The translations under genes were made by a program, and so were the position numbers. Below, in pieces: positions 1 through 6,614 of a stretch of DNA of 22,588 nucleotides. This DNA comes from JANLYQ01 sp031365725 (GTDB lineage: Bacteria; Actinomycetota; Actinomycetes; JACCUZ01). The first letter of the stretch is position 1. Each line of letters begins with the position of its first letter. The notes under the pieces were generated by a model. That model did no database searches. It saw nothing but the letters and a program-made list of their open reading frames with translations, and had not been told where the DNA came from. The stretch spans positions 1 through 22,588 of the forward strand of contig JANLYQ010000038.1 of NCBI GenBank assembly GCA_031365725.1, in the 5' to 3' direction.

Positions 1-267
1 CCGTTCCTTGCCTACGACGTCGAGATCAGACGGGTGCTGTTCTCCACCAACGCGATCGAGTCGCTCAACGCCCGCTACCGGCGGGCAGTCGGCGCGAGAG
101 GGCACTTCCCGACCGAGCAGGCAGCACTCAAGACCCTCTACCTGGTCACCCGCGGCCTGGACCCCAAAGGCACCGGGCAGGCACGATGGACCATGCGGTG
201 GAAGCCCGCGCTCAACGCGTTCGCCATCACCTTCGCCGACCGCATGCCCGCAGCAGAAAACCTCTGA
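1..267 (+). pseudogene. IS256-family transposase, C-terminal part (cut by window edge)
   Basis: The reading frame is open from the first base of the window, so only about the last 88 residues are visible. They contain the IS256/mutator signature S-T-N-A-I-E-S-L-N followed by R-x-x-R-R-A-V and G-x-F-P-T-E-Q-A-A-L-K-x-L-Y-L. The glutamate at visible residue 20 corresponds to the last acid of the family's DDE catalytic triad. The frame ends at a TGA after a normal-looking C-terminus, so the right end of the gene appears complete; whether the whole transposase is intact cannot be judged here. The protein would catalyse cut-and-paste or copy-out transposition. It lies at the left of an integrase-rich region, which fits an island accumulating mobile elements. 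Family assignment is firm; activity is unknown. Confidence 0.85.
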
Positions 268-277
268 TGATCAACGC

Positions 278-306
278 CAGAAACACCGTTCGTCGGACAC
301 TCCCTT
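278..306. repeat. Possible right terminal inverted repeat of the IS256-type element
   Basis: Ten bases after the transposase stop there is a stretch containing ACACCGTTCG and GGACACTCCC. Its position just past the stop is where IS256-family elements keep their terminal repeats. The left end of the element is outside the window, so the match cannot be tested here. The exact boundary is a guess. Confidence 0.25.
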
Positions 307-503
307 CTCCGGGCGCGTCGACGGACAGTCGACTGCGGGCTCGACCGACGTTGTGCCTACCGATGTACAGACGTCGTCGTCGAATGCCTCCTTCGGTCCG
401 GTCGGACGAACTCGATGGCAGCGGGGTCGGTACCTCGGGTGGTCGGGACGCGGCGCAGCGGTCGTCGCCGATCGCCGACTCCTGCGCCAAATAGCCGTTC
501 TCC

Positions 504-534
504 GGCAACTGTTTCGGCAACTGTTTCGGCAACT
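504..534. repeat. 12-bp tandem repeat, 2.6 copies
   Basis: The unit GGCAACTGTTTC occurs twice in full and then as GGCAACT. The copies are identical. No function is apparent; it may be a replication-slippage product in decaying DNA. Confidence 0.7.
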
Positions 535-737
535 CCGAGGCTCACGCTTGTCGTCTCCGGTGTCGAGTCGACGCCCAGGTGCCCGAGGAGGCGGGTGATG
601 AGCACAGCAGTGATCTCGATCATGGCCGCCGGTTCACGGTCGATCGTCGCCGCGGTGCCGACCAATCCCGTTCGGTGGGTGTCGGTTTCCACCGAGGCAG
701 GCGAAGCCCGCGAGGGACTATCGGACTCGTGGACACC

Positions 738-1600
738 ATGAGCGGTTCGGTGTTCAAGCGCTGCGGCTGCGCCGACCTCTCGGGTGGGCGGTTGGACGCC
801 GAGTGCCCGAACCTGAAGAAGTTCGACCATGGCTCCTGGTACTACCAGGTAGAGCTGCCGCCGGACCCGGACGGTCAGCGCCGGCGGGCTCGCAAGGGCG
901 GGTTTGTCACCAGGCGCGAGCCCAGCAGGCGCTTGTCGACCTGCTCGATCGAGTCAACAAGCGCACCCATGTCGAGCCGGGCAGGGAGACGGTCGCCGTC
1001 TACCTGGACCGGGTGGTTGGCCGCTAAGAGTGGGTTACGGCAGACCACACGTCGGTCTTACGAGATCCACATCCACCTCTACCTCACGCCCGGCATCGGG
1101 CACTTGCGGCTGAGCCAACTTAGGGTCGAGGACGTTGAAGACCTCTACACCGCCTTGCGTGATCTCGGGACGGTGACGACAGCCTCGCCGATGCTGGCAC
1201 GCATGCTCGAAGCCCGTCATGCCGCAAACGGTGCGCGGCCACTTAGCGACGCCTCGATCCGCCGCGTCCACGCGACCCTGATGTCCGCCCTGAACAGCGC
1301 CGCGAAACGACGCCTCATCCCGTTCAACCCCGCCGCGCACGTCGAGCTCGCCACCGGCAAACGACCCAAGGCGGCGCTCTGGACCGACGAACGGGTCACC
1401 GAATGGCGCCGCACCCATAAGCGGCCCAAGGTCGCGGTCTGGACCCCTGAGCAGACCGGTGCGTTCCTCGACCATGCAGCCTCGGATCGGCTCTACGCCC
1501 TCTACCACCTGATTACCTTTTGCGGCCTGCGCCGCGGGGAGGCAGCCGGTCTGCCCTGGGCCGAGGTCGACCTCACCGGGCGCACCCTGAGGTCAACGCG
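738..1600 (+). pseudogene. Decayed tyrosine recombinase (phage-type integrase)
   Basis: The N-terminus (M-S-G-S-V-F-K-R-C-G-C, then H-G-S-W-Y-Y-Q-V-E-L-P-P-x-P-D-G) is the typical opening of a large group of actinobacterial integrases. From about 920 the protein continues in another frame (A-Q-Q-A-L-V-D-L-L-D-R-V-N-K-R-T-H-V), consistent with loss of one base. At about 1010 an extra G returns it to the first frame (W-L-A-A-K-S-G-L-R-Q-T-T-R-R-S-Y), leaving about 30 residues scrambled. The core SAM-like domain follows, then the catalytic domain up to the first active-site arginine (F-C-G-L-R-R-G-E-A-A-G-L). Homology stops at about 1590-1605, so the H-x-x-R box and catalytic tyrosine are missing. 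It must be inactive. The loss coincides with the start of lower-G+C DNA, suggesting replacement by inserted cargo. Confidence 0.85.
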
Positions 1601-1620
1601 CAGATCGTTTGACCAATCGT

Positions 1621-1650
1621 TTGCCCTGCGCCTCACATTCGTGCGATATG
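1621..1650 (+). promoter_or_regulatory. Candidate promoter of the protease-lipoprotein pair
   Basis: TTGCCC (1621-1626) and GATATG (1645-1650) are separated by 18 bases and lie about 50 bases before the GTG start at 1699. The match is only moderate. It falls right after the junction with the broken integrase, where the cargo genes need their own promoter. Confidence 0.3.
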
Positions 1651-1698
1651 TTGGCCTTACTCACCAATTCTATGCCGCGCAATAAGGAGGCAGCCCCA

Positions 1699-2343
1699 GT
1701 GCCTAGCCCTCGGACACTCGCGCGCATCTATGCTGTCCTGCTCGCGGTGGTCGGATTCACCGTTTCCCCGCTCAATACTCAGGCAGCGTCGGCATACTGC
1801 GACTACAATTTTACGATATGTACCGGCAGCGACTATGTCATGGCTTTCTCGACTGATTATCCTTCGACTTGGGGACCAATACTGAATAGCTCCGTTCTAA
1901 AATGGAGCGATCTTCCTGGCTCCTCTTTGCACTATCGCGGCGCCACCGCAAACTCCAACTGGCGAAATTTCGGGTTCCACTCTGCCCGCTACAACTTTGT
2001 GGCCGCTGGGCTTTCGGATTTGCCCGGATACACTTCGAACGTCAACGGAGACACGGTGACCGGCCGCCACGCGGGCGCGGGTGTCGATTTTAACCTTAGT
2101 TGGACTTTCAATAGTTCTGGAACAATGTCGCAGGCAGCCAAGAATGTGGATTTGGCCACGGTAGCGACTCATGAAGTCGGCCATGCCTCTGGGTTGAGTC
2201 ATCCATTTGTCCCTCAAATAGACCCTCACCCTTGCGGAAATTCCGCCGGTCCGGGAGAAACGGAGGCTGTCATGAATCCAAACTTTACAACCAAACGGAA
2301 CCTCACTCCAGACGACCTCGACGGCATGCAGTTTAACTACTAG
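1699..2343 (+). CDS. Secreted matrixin-like zinc metalloprotease
   Basis: The predicted 214-residue protein has an N-terminal signal peptide (hydrophobic A-V-L-L-A-V-V-G-F-T-V, likely cleaved after the A-A-S-A region near residue 35). The mature domain carries the metzincin zinc motif H-E-V-G-H-A-S-G-L-S-H at residues 158-168, with E159 as catalytic base and three histidine ligands, and a Met-turn V-M-N-P at 191-194. This layout matches matrixin-type (M10-like) domains and ends about 20 residues after the Met-turn with D-D-L-D-G-M-Q. I chose GTG 1699 because a perfect AAGGAGG (1684-1690) lies eight bases upstream and the signal peptide starts right there. The frame is open further upstream but that part looks non-coding. 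Base composition is clearly lower in G+C than the flanks, implying recent transfer. It is probably co-transcribed with the lipoprotein. The substrate is unknown. Confidence 0.85.
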   Translation: MPSPRTLARIYAVLLAVVGFTVSPLNTQAASAYCDYNFTICTGSDYVMAFSTDYPSTWGPILNSSVLKWSDLPGSSLHYRGATANSNWRNFGFHSARYNFVAAGLSDLPGYTSNVNGDTVTGRHAGAGVDFNLSWTFNSSGTMSQAAKNVDLATVATHEVGHASGLSHPFVPQIDPHPCGNSAGPGETEAVMNPNFTTKRNLTPDDLDGMQFNY

Positions 2344-2357
2344 GAGGCTGAAGAATC

Positions 2358-3017
2358 ATGTCAGGCGTCCGACTGATGCGTATCCCAATAGCTCTTCTCG
2401 GGCTCATCCTCTTGTCGGCGTGCTCAGGCGGGGCTCCGCAGGGGAGTTCCGAACCTGGGTCCCAAGCCGTTTCGGGATCTTCGTTTCCGTCAACGATGCA
2501 CCCTTCGGCCGCCCCCAGCGCGGGTAAGACCGTTCGACTGTCTGGGTACGAACTGGCGCAAGACCCGCAGGCAGCGATCGATTTTTCCGGCAACGCGTTG
2601 ATTTTTGAGGGTCGAATAATCGGTAAACCCGCGCCTGCAGTAAAGGTTCCAGAGAATCCTGACACGGGTAGTCCGATGTTGGTCTACTTGCCCGTTCCCT
2701 TGCAGATCACCGCAGTCTACAAAGGGTCCGTGAACGTCGGCGACCGAGTCTACCTGCGCGATCTAGGGGGAACCAGTAGCGACGGCTCAACCCTTGTCTA
2801 CGAAGGAGGCTATGCAGACTCGACGTGGAAGGCAGGCATAGACGTGTTCGTCTACAGTAACCCTTCCGTGCAACCACCAGGCGATCCGCTCGCCGCGCTT
2901 ACCCCTAATATGCTTTTTGTTGAAGAGAACGGCGTGGCACATAGTGCAGCGAGAGCAGGAGAGCCCACCATGCCGATCGCTGAGATGAGGAAGGCAGTCA
3001 AGGCTCGTTGGCAGTGA
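2358..3017 (+). CDS. Putative lipoprotein of unknown function, partner of the protease
   Basis: The 219-residue protein begins with a type II signal peptide: positive N-region (R5, R8), hydrophobic I-A-L-L-G-L-I-L, and lipobox L-S-A-C with the lipidated cysteine at residue 22. A low-complexity Ser/Gly/Pro linker (about 23-58) leads to a predicted beta-rich domain (about 60-215) with V-Y-K-G-x-x-x-x-G-D-R-V-Y-L-R-D-L-G-G, a pattern I cannot tie to a named family. An AGGAGG at 2342-2347, overlapping the protease stop codon, precedes the ATG by ten bases, so the two genes are translationally close and likely one operon. A second ATG (codon 7) is possible but has a poorer upstream region. The lower G+C matches the protease gene. 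It could be an anchor, substrate or inhibitor of the protease; this is inference from position only. Confidence 0.75.
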   Translation: MSGVRLMRIPIALLGLILLSACSGGAPQGSSEPGSQAVSGSSFPSTMHPSAAPSAGKTVRLSGYELAQDPQAAIDFSGNALIFEGRIIGKPAPAVKVPENPDTGSPMLVYLPVPLQITAVYKGSVNVGDRVYLRDLGGTSSDGSTLVYEGGYADSTWKAGIDVFVYSNPSVQPPGDPLAALTPNMLFVEENGVAHSAARAGEPTMPIAEMRKAVKARWQ

Positions 3018-3218
3018 CTAACCTCGCTCTTTTATGCGGGTGTTCGAGGTGGCGCGTGAGAACCGAGGGATCGTGATCACGGGGCTCGCGTGAGTCGGGG
3101 TCGGTTTCCGAGGTCCCTGGGTGTCGGGGCGGCTGGGTGGCGGTCAGCCGAAAGTGCGCGCAATTGTTGGTAGCCCGTTGCGATCACGGTGGCCCAGCGC
3201 CCAAGCTGGCTCTCCGCA

Positions 3219-3416
3219 CTTTGGCGGCTCTTCCTACTTCAGGTGGGTGCAGGTGCCGACACGCGGTGAGTTGGTGGGTGTGAGAGAGGCCGCGGCCTTT
3301 CAGGATCGGTAGCGACCAAGTTGCCCATCCGGAAGGCCTCGACCCCTTTCCGGGTCAGGTCATCAGCGCGTGTCGCTCAGCCCCCACCTCAGCTCAGGTA
3401 GGAAGAGCCGGCAAAG
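3219..3416. mobile_element. Possible ISL3-type MITE or solo element remnant
   Basis: CTTTGGCGGCTCTTCCTAC at 3219-3237 is matched in inverted orientation at 3398-3416, with 18 of 19 bases paired. Further inside, AGGTGGG-type sequence continues the pairing with gaps. GGCTCTTCC is the characteristic tip of ISL3-family inverted repeats in actinobacteria. The enclosed DNA of about 160 bp is far too short for a transposase, so this would be a non-autonomous derivative or deletion remnant. I see no clear 8-bp target duplication outside the repeats, which lowers confidence. Confidence 0.45.
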
Positions 3417-3567
3417 CAGATCGTCCGCAAACACAGTCAGCTACCAATTTAATTAGGCGGGCTGAACGGCGAGAAAGATGTGCCCCGCATCGCGACACGT
3501 CGGTTACAGCGAACCGCTCGGGCATCGCTGCGACCGGCGGGCTGCGGCTGCCGGGGAGGCAAACTGA

Positions 3568-3596
3568 TTGCACGCCGCAACACGCCGACCTAGGTT
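3568..3596 (+). promoter_or_regulatory. Candidate promoter of the small HTH gene
   Basis: TTGCAC (3568-3573) and TAGGTT (3591-3596) are separated by 17 bases and precede the ATG at 3637 by about 40 bases. This is a reasonable primary-sigma-type promoter. Confidence 0.4.
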
Positions 3597-3636
3597 GGGT
3601 TCGTGGAGCCGCTGATGATGGACAGCGAGTGAGGTC

Positions 3637-3915
3637 ATGACGATGCCCCGCACTCTTCAGGAGATCCTTCAGCACGCCGATGAGCTCGAGCGTCGGTTTG
3701 CCGAGCACGAACCGAGCGAGGTTCGCGATGCTGCTCCCTTGCATGCCATCCGCGACGCGGTGACGGCCCGCGCCGGCAGCGAGCGCCGCATCGCCGTCGC
3801 TGTCACCGAGGCCCGCGAGGCCGGCGTGTCATGGTCGGCCATCGGCGGGATGCTCGGCACTTCCGGGGAGGCCGTTCGCAAGCGCTACGGCGGGCAGCCC
3901 GCCAAGACCGCTTGA
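3637..3915 (+). CDS. Small helix-turn-helix protein
   Basis: The 92-residue protein has a helical N-terminal half (about 5-45, rich in Glu, Arg and Ala). A C-terminal helix-turn-helix follows at about 53-84: A-V-T-E-A-R-E-A-G-V-S-W-S-A-I-G-G-M-L-G-T-S-G-E-A-V-R-K. The A-G-V-S-W-x-x-I-G-x-x-L-G-T-S pattern is common in small actinobacterial DNA-binding proteins that resemble a sigma-factor or resolvase-type HTH. The start has GTGAGG a few bases upstream; ATG at codon 3 is an alternative. It converges on the integrase gene with a 57-base gap and may regulate island genes or act as a directionality factor. Neither role can be shown from sequence. Confidence 0.65.
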   Translation: MTMPRTLQEILQHADELERRFAEHEPSEVRDAAPLHAIRDAVTARAGSERRIAVAVTEAREAGVSWSAIGGMLGTSGEAVRKRYGGQPAKTA

Positions 3916-3969
3916 CGCGATCCTCGCGTTCGGCCACCCGGCCCTAGCCGCGGGGAGGCGACCTTGTCC

Positions 3970-3993
3970 GGCTCAGCTGAAGAGCGCTGAGCC
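3970..3993. terminator. Hairpin between the convergent HTH and integrase genes
   Basis: GGCTCAGC (3970-3977) and GCTGAGCC (3986-3993) form a perfect 8-bp stem with an 8-base loop, overlapping the last codons of the integrase. There is no T-tract, so it may act weakly or not at all. Confidence 0.3.
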
Positions 3994-5154
3994 GATCTTG
4001 TCGGCAGCGTCGCGTTGCATCGTCGGCGTGACGTGGCTGTACAGATTGGTGAAGAGGCTCGGATCGGCATGCCCCAGCCGTTCGGCGGCCACCTTGGGCG
4101 GGACGCCGCTGGCGAGCATCAAGGTGGCGCTCGTGTGCCGCAGCCCGTGTGCCGTCAGCCGCGGCAGCTTCAGCTCCTCGGAGTAGCGCCCGATCAGCCG
4201 GGACAGGTACTGCGGGTGGTAGGAGCCACCGCCGGGCTTGGTGAAGACGACGTCGCTGACCTCGTAATCGGCGGAGGCCAAGGCCTCATTCGCCTGCGTC
4301 GCGCGCTGCAGGCGCAGGACTCCGACGAGTTCGTCGTCGAGCTCGATGCTGCGCACGGCGTCTCGGCTCTTGCCGGCGGAGGCGATCAGGTCGTGGCCCA
4401 GGGTGGAGGCGAACTCGACGACGTGCACGATCCGTCGGTCGAGGTCGACGTTGGCCCAGCGCAGCCAGACGGCCTCCCCGATCCGCAGCCCGGAGCCGAG
4501 CATGAATGCCCACAGCGGATAGGTCCGGTCGCCGTCCATCAGGCTCAGGAAGTCGCGGGCCTGCTCGGGGGACCAGTGCTTAGGGATAGACCGTGCGGGG
4601 CGGGGCCGGGGGACGACGGTCACCGGATTCACGGTGAGAATCCCCATGCTCATGGCAAGCTTCAGCGCTCCGGAGAGGGGTGAGCGCGCCAGCCGGATCG
4701 TGTTCGCAGCCAACGGCTTGCCGTTCTTGGTGCCGCCCTTCTTGGCCAGCGCCCGTTGCCAGGCGACCACCGCGTCCGGGGTCAGGTCGCGGACCTTCTT
4801 CGCTCCGAGCAGGGGACGTACGTAGCTATCGGCGTAGTGCCGGTAGTCGAAGCGGGTCTTAGCCGAGAGCCGTGCGTCGTCGTCCAGCCCGTCGAGGTAC
4901 AGGTCGAGCAGGTCGTTGATGGTCAGCGAGGTGGAGACCCGGCTGACCAGGCCGGCGTCGACCCGGCCGGTCATGTCCCGGCGGGCTCTCCCGGCCTCGG
5001 CGGCGGTCCGGAAACCTCGTCGGGTCACCTGAACCCGCCGACCCGACAACGGTTCGCGGCCCAGCGACACCTTGAAGTACCAGCCGCCCCGGCCGTCTGG
5101 GTACACACCTTCGGGTCGTGCCGCCACCGGTCTGCACCGCCTCATGAGAACCAC
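3973..5154 (-). CDS. Tyrosine recombinase (site-specific integrase) of a tRNA-Arg island
   Basis: The 393-residue integrase has three parts: an N-terminal arm-type DNA-binding domain (about 17-62, G-G-W-Y-F-K-V-S-L-G with A-A-E-A), a SAM-like core-binding domain (about 76-172), and a catalytic domain (about 193-388). The visible active-site set is R224 (G-S-G-L-R-I-G-E), K262, H336 and R339 (H-G-L-R-H), H362 (L-G-H-A-D) and the nucleophile Y372 (N-L-Y-S-H). All are present and the length is normal, so it looks functional. The start is uncertain: GTG at 5154-5152 gives 393 residues, while ATG at 5145-5143 would remove three residues. Neither has a good ribosome binding site, and both lie inside inverted GGTTCTCA repeats. 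The gene sits next to the 3' end of tRNA-Arg, the usual arrangement for an island or phage integrated at a tRNA. Confidence 0.92.
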   Translation of the reverse strand: MVLMRRCRPVAARPEGVYPDGRGGWYFKVSLGREPLSGRRVQVTRRGFRTAAEAGRARRDMTGRVDAGLVSRVSTSLTINDLLDLYLDGLDDDARLSAKTRFDYRHYADSYVRPLLGAKKVRDLTPDAVVAWQRALAKKGGTKNGKPLAANTIRLARSPLSGALKLAMSMGILTVNPVTVVPRPRPARSIPKHWSPEQARDFLSLMDGDRTYPLWAFMLGSGLRIGEAVWLRWANVDLDRRIVHVVEFASTLGHDLIASAGKSRDAVRSIELDDELVGVLRLQRATQANEALASADYEVSDVVFTKPGGGSYHPQYLSRLIGRYSEELKLPRLTAHGLRHTSATLMLASGVPPKVAAERLGHADPSLFTNLYSHVTPTMQRDAADKIGSALFS

Positions 5155-5177
5155 TTGGTTCTCACGAGGTTCTCACG
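5145..5177. promoter_or_regulatory. Operator-like repeats over the integrase start
   Basis: TGAGAACC (5145-5152) and GGTTCTCA (5157-5164) form a perfect inverted repeat with a 4-base centre. A further GGTTCTCA at 5168-5175 lies 11 bases from the previous copy. The 11-bp units GGTTCTCACGA and GGTTCTCACGG are tandem, one helical turn apart. Possible roles are autorepression of the integrase, binding of an excisionase or the nearby HTH protein, or arm-type integrase sites. Confidence 0.5.
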
Positions 5178-5233
5178 GGCCTGTCAGGGGCTTCAAGAGC
5201 CGAAGCCGCTTGGGCCTCTGACCTGCGGTTATG

Positions 5234-5309
5234 TGGTGCGCCCGAAGGGATTCGAACCCCTAACCTTCTGATCCGTAGTCAGATGCTCTATCCGTTGAGC
5301 TACGGGCGC
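5234..5309 (-). tRNA. tRNA-Arg (anticodon ACG)
   Basis: On the minus strand the acceptor GCGCCCG (5309-5303) pairs with CGGGCGC. The anticodon stem TCTGA/TCAGA holds the loop CTACGGA, giving anticodon ACG. The T-arm contains GTTCGAAT. The discriminator A and an encoded CCA follow at 5237-5234. All arms fold normally. Its 3' end faces the integrase gene, so this is the likely attachment site. Confidence 0.97.
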
Positions 5310-5331
5310 GTGGCCCGGAAGGCCGCGAGCG

Positions 5332-5361
5332 ATGCTACAGGGTGCGAGCGCGCCGACCCAA
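5332..5361 (-). promoter_or_regulatory. Candidate promoter of tRNA-Arg
   Basis: On the minus strand TTGGGT (5361-5356) and TAGCAT (5337-5332) are 18 bases apart, about 22 bases before the mature 5' end of the tRNA. Position and spacing fit. Confidence 0.45.
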
Positions 5362-5393
5362 AGTCGCTCACGAGCCGGGCCTGCGCCGGACGA

Positions 5394-5409
5394 GGCGGCG
5401 AACGCCGCC
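5394..5409 (-). terminator. Short hairpin after pilT
   Basis: GGCGGC (5394-5399) and GCCGCC (5404-5409) form a perfect 6-bp GC stem with a 4-base loop, ten bases beyond the pilT stop. There is no T-tract; it is a weak candidate. Confidence 0.3.
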
Positions 5410-5418
5410 CAGCGGCAC

Positions 5419-6498
5419 TCACCGACGAGGCACGACCTCGTGCGGGAACAGGCTCGCGGCAGCGGCCACCGAGTGCTCGAGCGAGCCGTCCGCCACCAGC
5501 GCTGAAAGCGACTGCTCCAACGTCTGCATGCCGTCCCGCGAGCCGGTGGCCAAGGTGTTGCGCAGCTGCCGGGTCTTGCCCTCGCGGATCATGTTCCGCA
5601 CCGCGGAGGTCGCCAGCAGCACCTCGTACGCCGCTACCCGCCCACCCCCGAGCCGGGGTAGCAACCGCTGGTAGACGATGCCGGTGAGCGCACCGGCCAG
5701 CTGCACCTTGACCTGGCTCTGCTGATCGGCGGGGAAGACGTCGACCACCCGGTCCAGGGCCTGCGCCGAGTCGTTCGTGTGCAGCGTGGCGAACACGACG
5801 TGACCGGTCTCGGCGATCGTCAGCGCAGTCTGGATGGTCTCGAGGTCACGCATCTCCCCGACCAGCAGCACGTCAGGATCTTCCCGCAGTGCCGCGCGCA
5901 GGGCCTTGGGAAAACTCTCGGTGTCGGTGCCGACCTCGCGCTGATTGACCGCCGCCACCCGATGCCGGTGGACGTACTCGATCGGGTCCTCGATGGTGAG
6001 GATGTGACAGGGCCGGGTGCGGTTGATGGTGTCGATCAGCGCGGCGAGGGTGGTCGACTTGCCTGACCCGGTCGGGCCGGTCACCAGCACCAGCCCCTGG
6101 CGCAGCTCGGTGAAGGCGCGCACCGAGTCGGGCACACCGAGGGTGTCCAGTCCCGGGATGTCGTAGGGGATCAGCCGCAGTGCGACAGCGACGGTGCCGC
6201 GTTGCAGGAAGCCGTTGACCCGGAAGCGCGCCTGGTCCCGCCAGCTGAACGAGAAGTCGATGTCATGGCCCGCAGCGAAGGTCGCCGCCTGCGCGTCGCT
6301 GAGCATGCTGCGCAGCAATGCCGCCGTACGGGCGGGGGTGAGCGGGCTTGCCGCCTCGAGCCGCACCAGGGCCCCGTCAATGCGCAGCAGCGGCGCCGAA
6401 CCCGGCGTCAGCATGAGGTCTGATCCCCGGCGCTGCCACAGCGCCTCCAGCAGGAGCTCGCGCTCAGCAGCAGCCTCGGACCCGTCCTCGTCAGCCAT
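5419..6498 (-). CDS. pilT: Type IV pilus retraction ATPase PilT
   Basis: The 359-residue protein is a GspE/PilT-superfamily hexameric ATPase of normal PilT length. It has an N-terminal PAS-like domain (about 15-115) and a RecA-like domain. Walker A is G-P-T-G-S-G-K-S-T (141-149), the Asp box T-I-E-D-P-I-E-Y (168-175), Walker B L-L-V-G-E-M-R-D (211-218) and the His box H-V-V-F-A-T-L-H-T-N-D (233-243). The conserved A-V-R-N-M-I-R-E motif (299-306) is the retraction-specific A-I-R-N-L-I-R-E-like signature that separates PilT from PilB. It would depolymerise pili at the cytoplasmic side of the membrane, powering twitching or DNA uptake. It is transcribed divergently from pilB, with a 116-base intergenic region. 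No strong ribosome binding site precedes the ATG. Confidence 0.93.
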   Translation of the reverse strand: MADEDGSEAAAERELLLEALWQRRGSDLMLTPGSAPLLRIDGALVRLEAASPLTPARTAALLRSMLSDAQAATFAAGHDIDFSFSWRDQARFRVNGFLQRGTVAVALRLIPYDIPGLDTLGVPDSVRAFTELRQGLVLVTGPTGSGKSTTLAALIDTINRTRPCHILTIEDPIEYVHRHRVAAVNQREVGTDTESFPKALRAALREDPDVLLVGEMRDLETIQTALTIAETGHVVFATLHTNDSAQALDRVVDVFPADQQSQVKVQLAGALTGIVYQRLLPRLGGGRVAAYEVLLATSAVRNMIREGKTRQLRNTLATGSRDGMQTLEQSLSALVADGSLEHSVAAAASLFPHEVVPRR

Positions 6499-6614
6499 GC
6501 GAGCGAGTCTGGCAGGTCAAGGTCCGCGCCCCTGTGCCGATGTACCACCGAGTCGTGATTGACCCGATCGAGTGATCATCGCCGGAAAGCGGGTCGGCGG
6601 GAGGAGGAGAACAC

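Larger units (their letters stand above)
268..737. other. Gap without a confident gene
   Basis: This stretch lies between the transposase and the decayed integrase. It holds a perfect 12-bp tandem repeat (unit GGCAACTGTTTC, about 2.6 copies, 504-534). A minus-strand open frame at 357-623 (88 codons, beginning M-I-E-I-T-A-V-L-I-T-R-L-L-G-H-L) reads through the repeat as A-E-T-V-A-E-T-V-A. It has no visible ribosome binding site and resembles no family I recognise, so I do not call it a gene. It could be the remnant of a gene interrupted by the insertion sequence. Confidence 0.4.
3018..3636. other. Gene-poor stretch with repeat structure
   Basis: No convincing gene lies between the lipoprotein and the small HTH gene. 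The only short frame of interest is 3034-3093 (19 codons, M-R-V-F-E-V-A-R-E-N-R-G-I-V-I-T-G-L-A), which may be a gene remnant. The stretch contains a long inverted repeat pair (3219-3237 and 3398-3416), a second pair of AAAGTGCG/CGCACTTT (3151-3158, 3215-3222), and a candidate promoter at 3568-3596. Confidence 0.5.

Noticed and set aside
3034..3093. A 19-codon frame starting M-R-V-F-E-V-A-R
   Set aside because: There is no ribosome binding site and no recognisable family; it may be a relic but cannot be supported as a gene.
6559..6588. A promoter for pilB (TTGACC, then GCCGGAAA)
   Set aside because: The -35-like box is good, but no acceptable -10 follows at 16-18 bases, and a FliA-type reading lacks CTCA.
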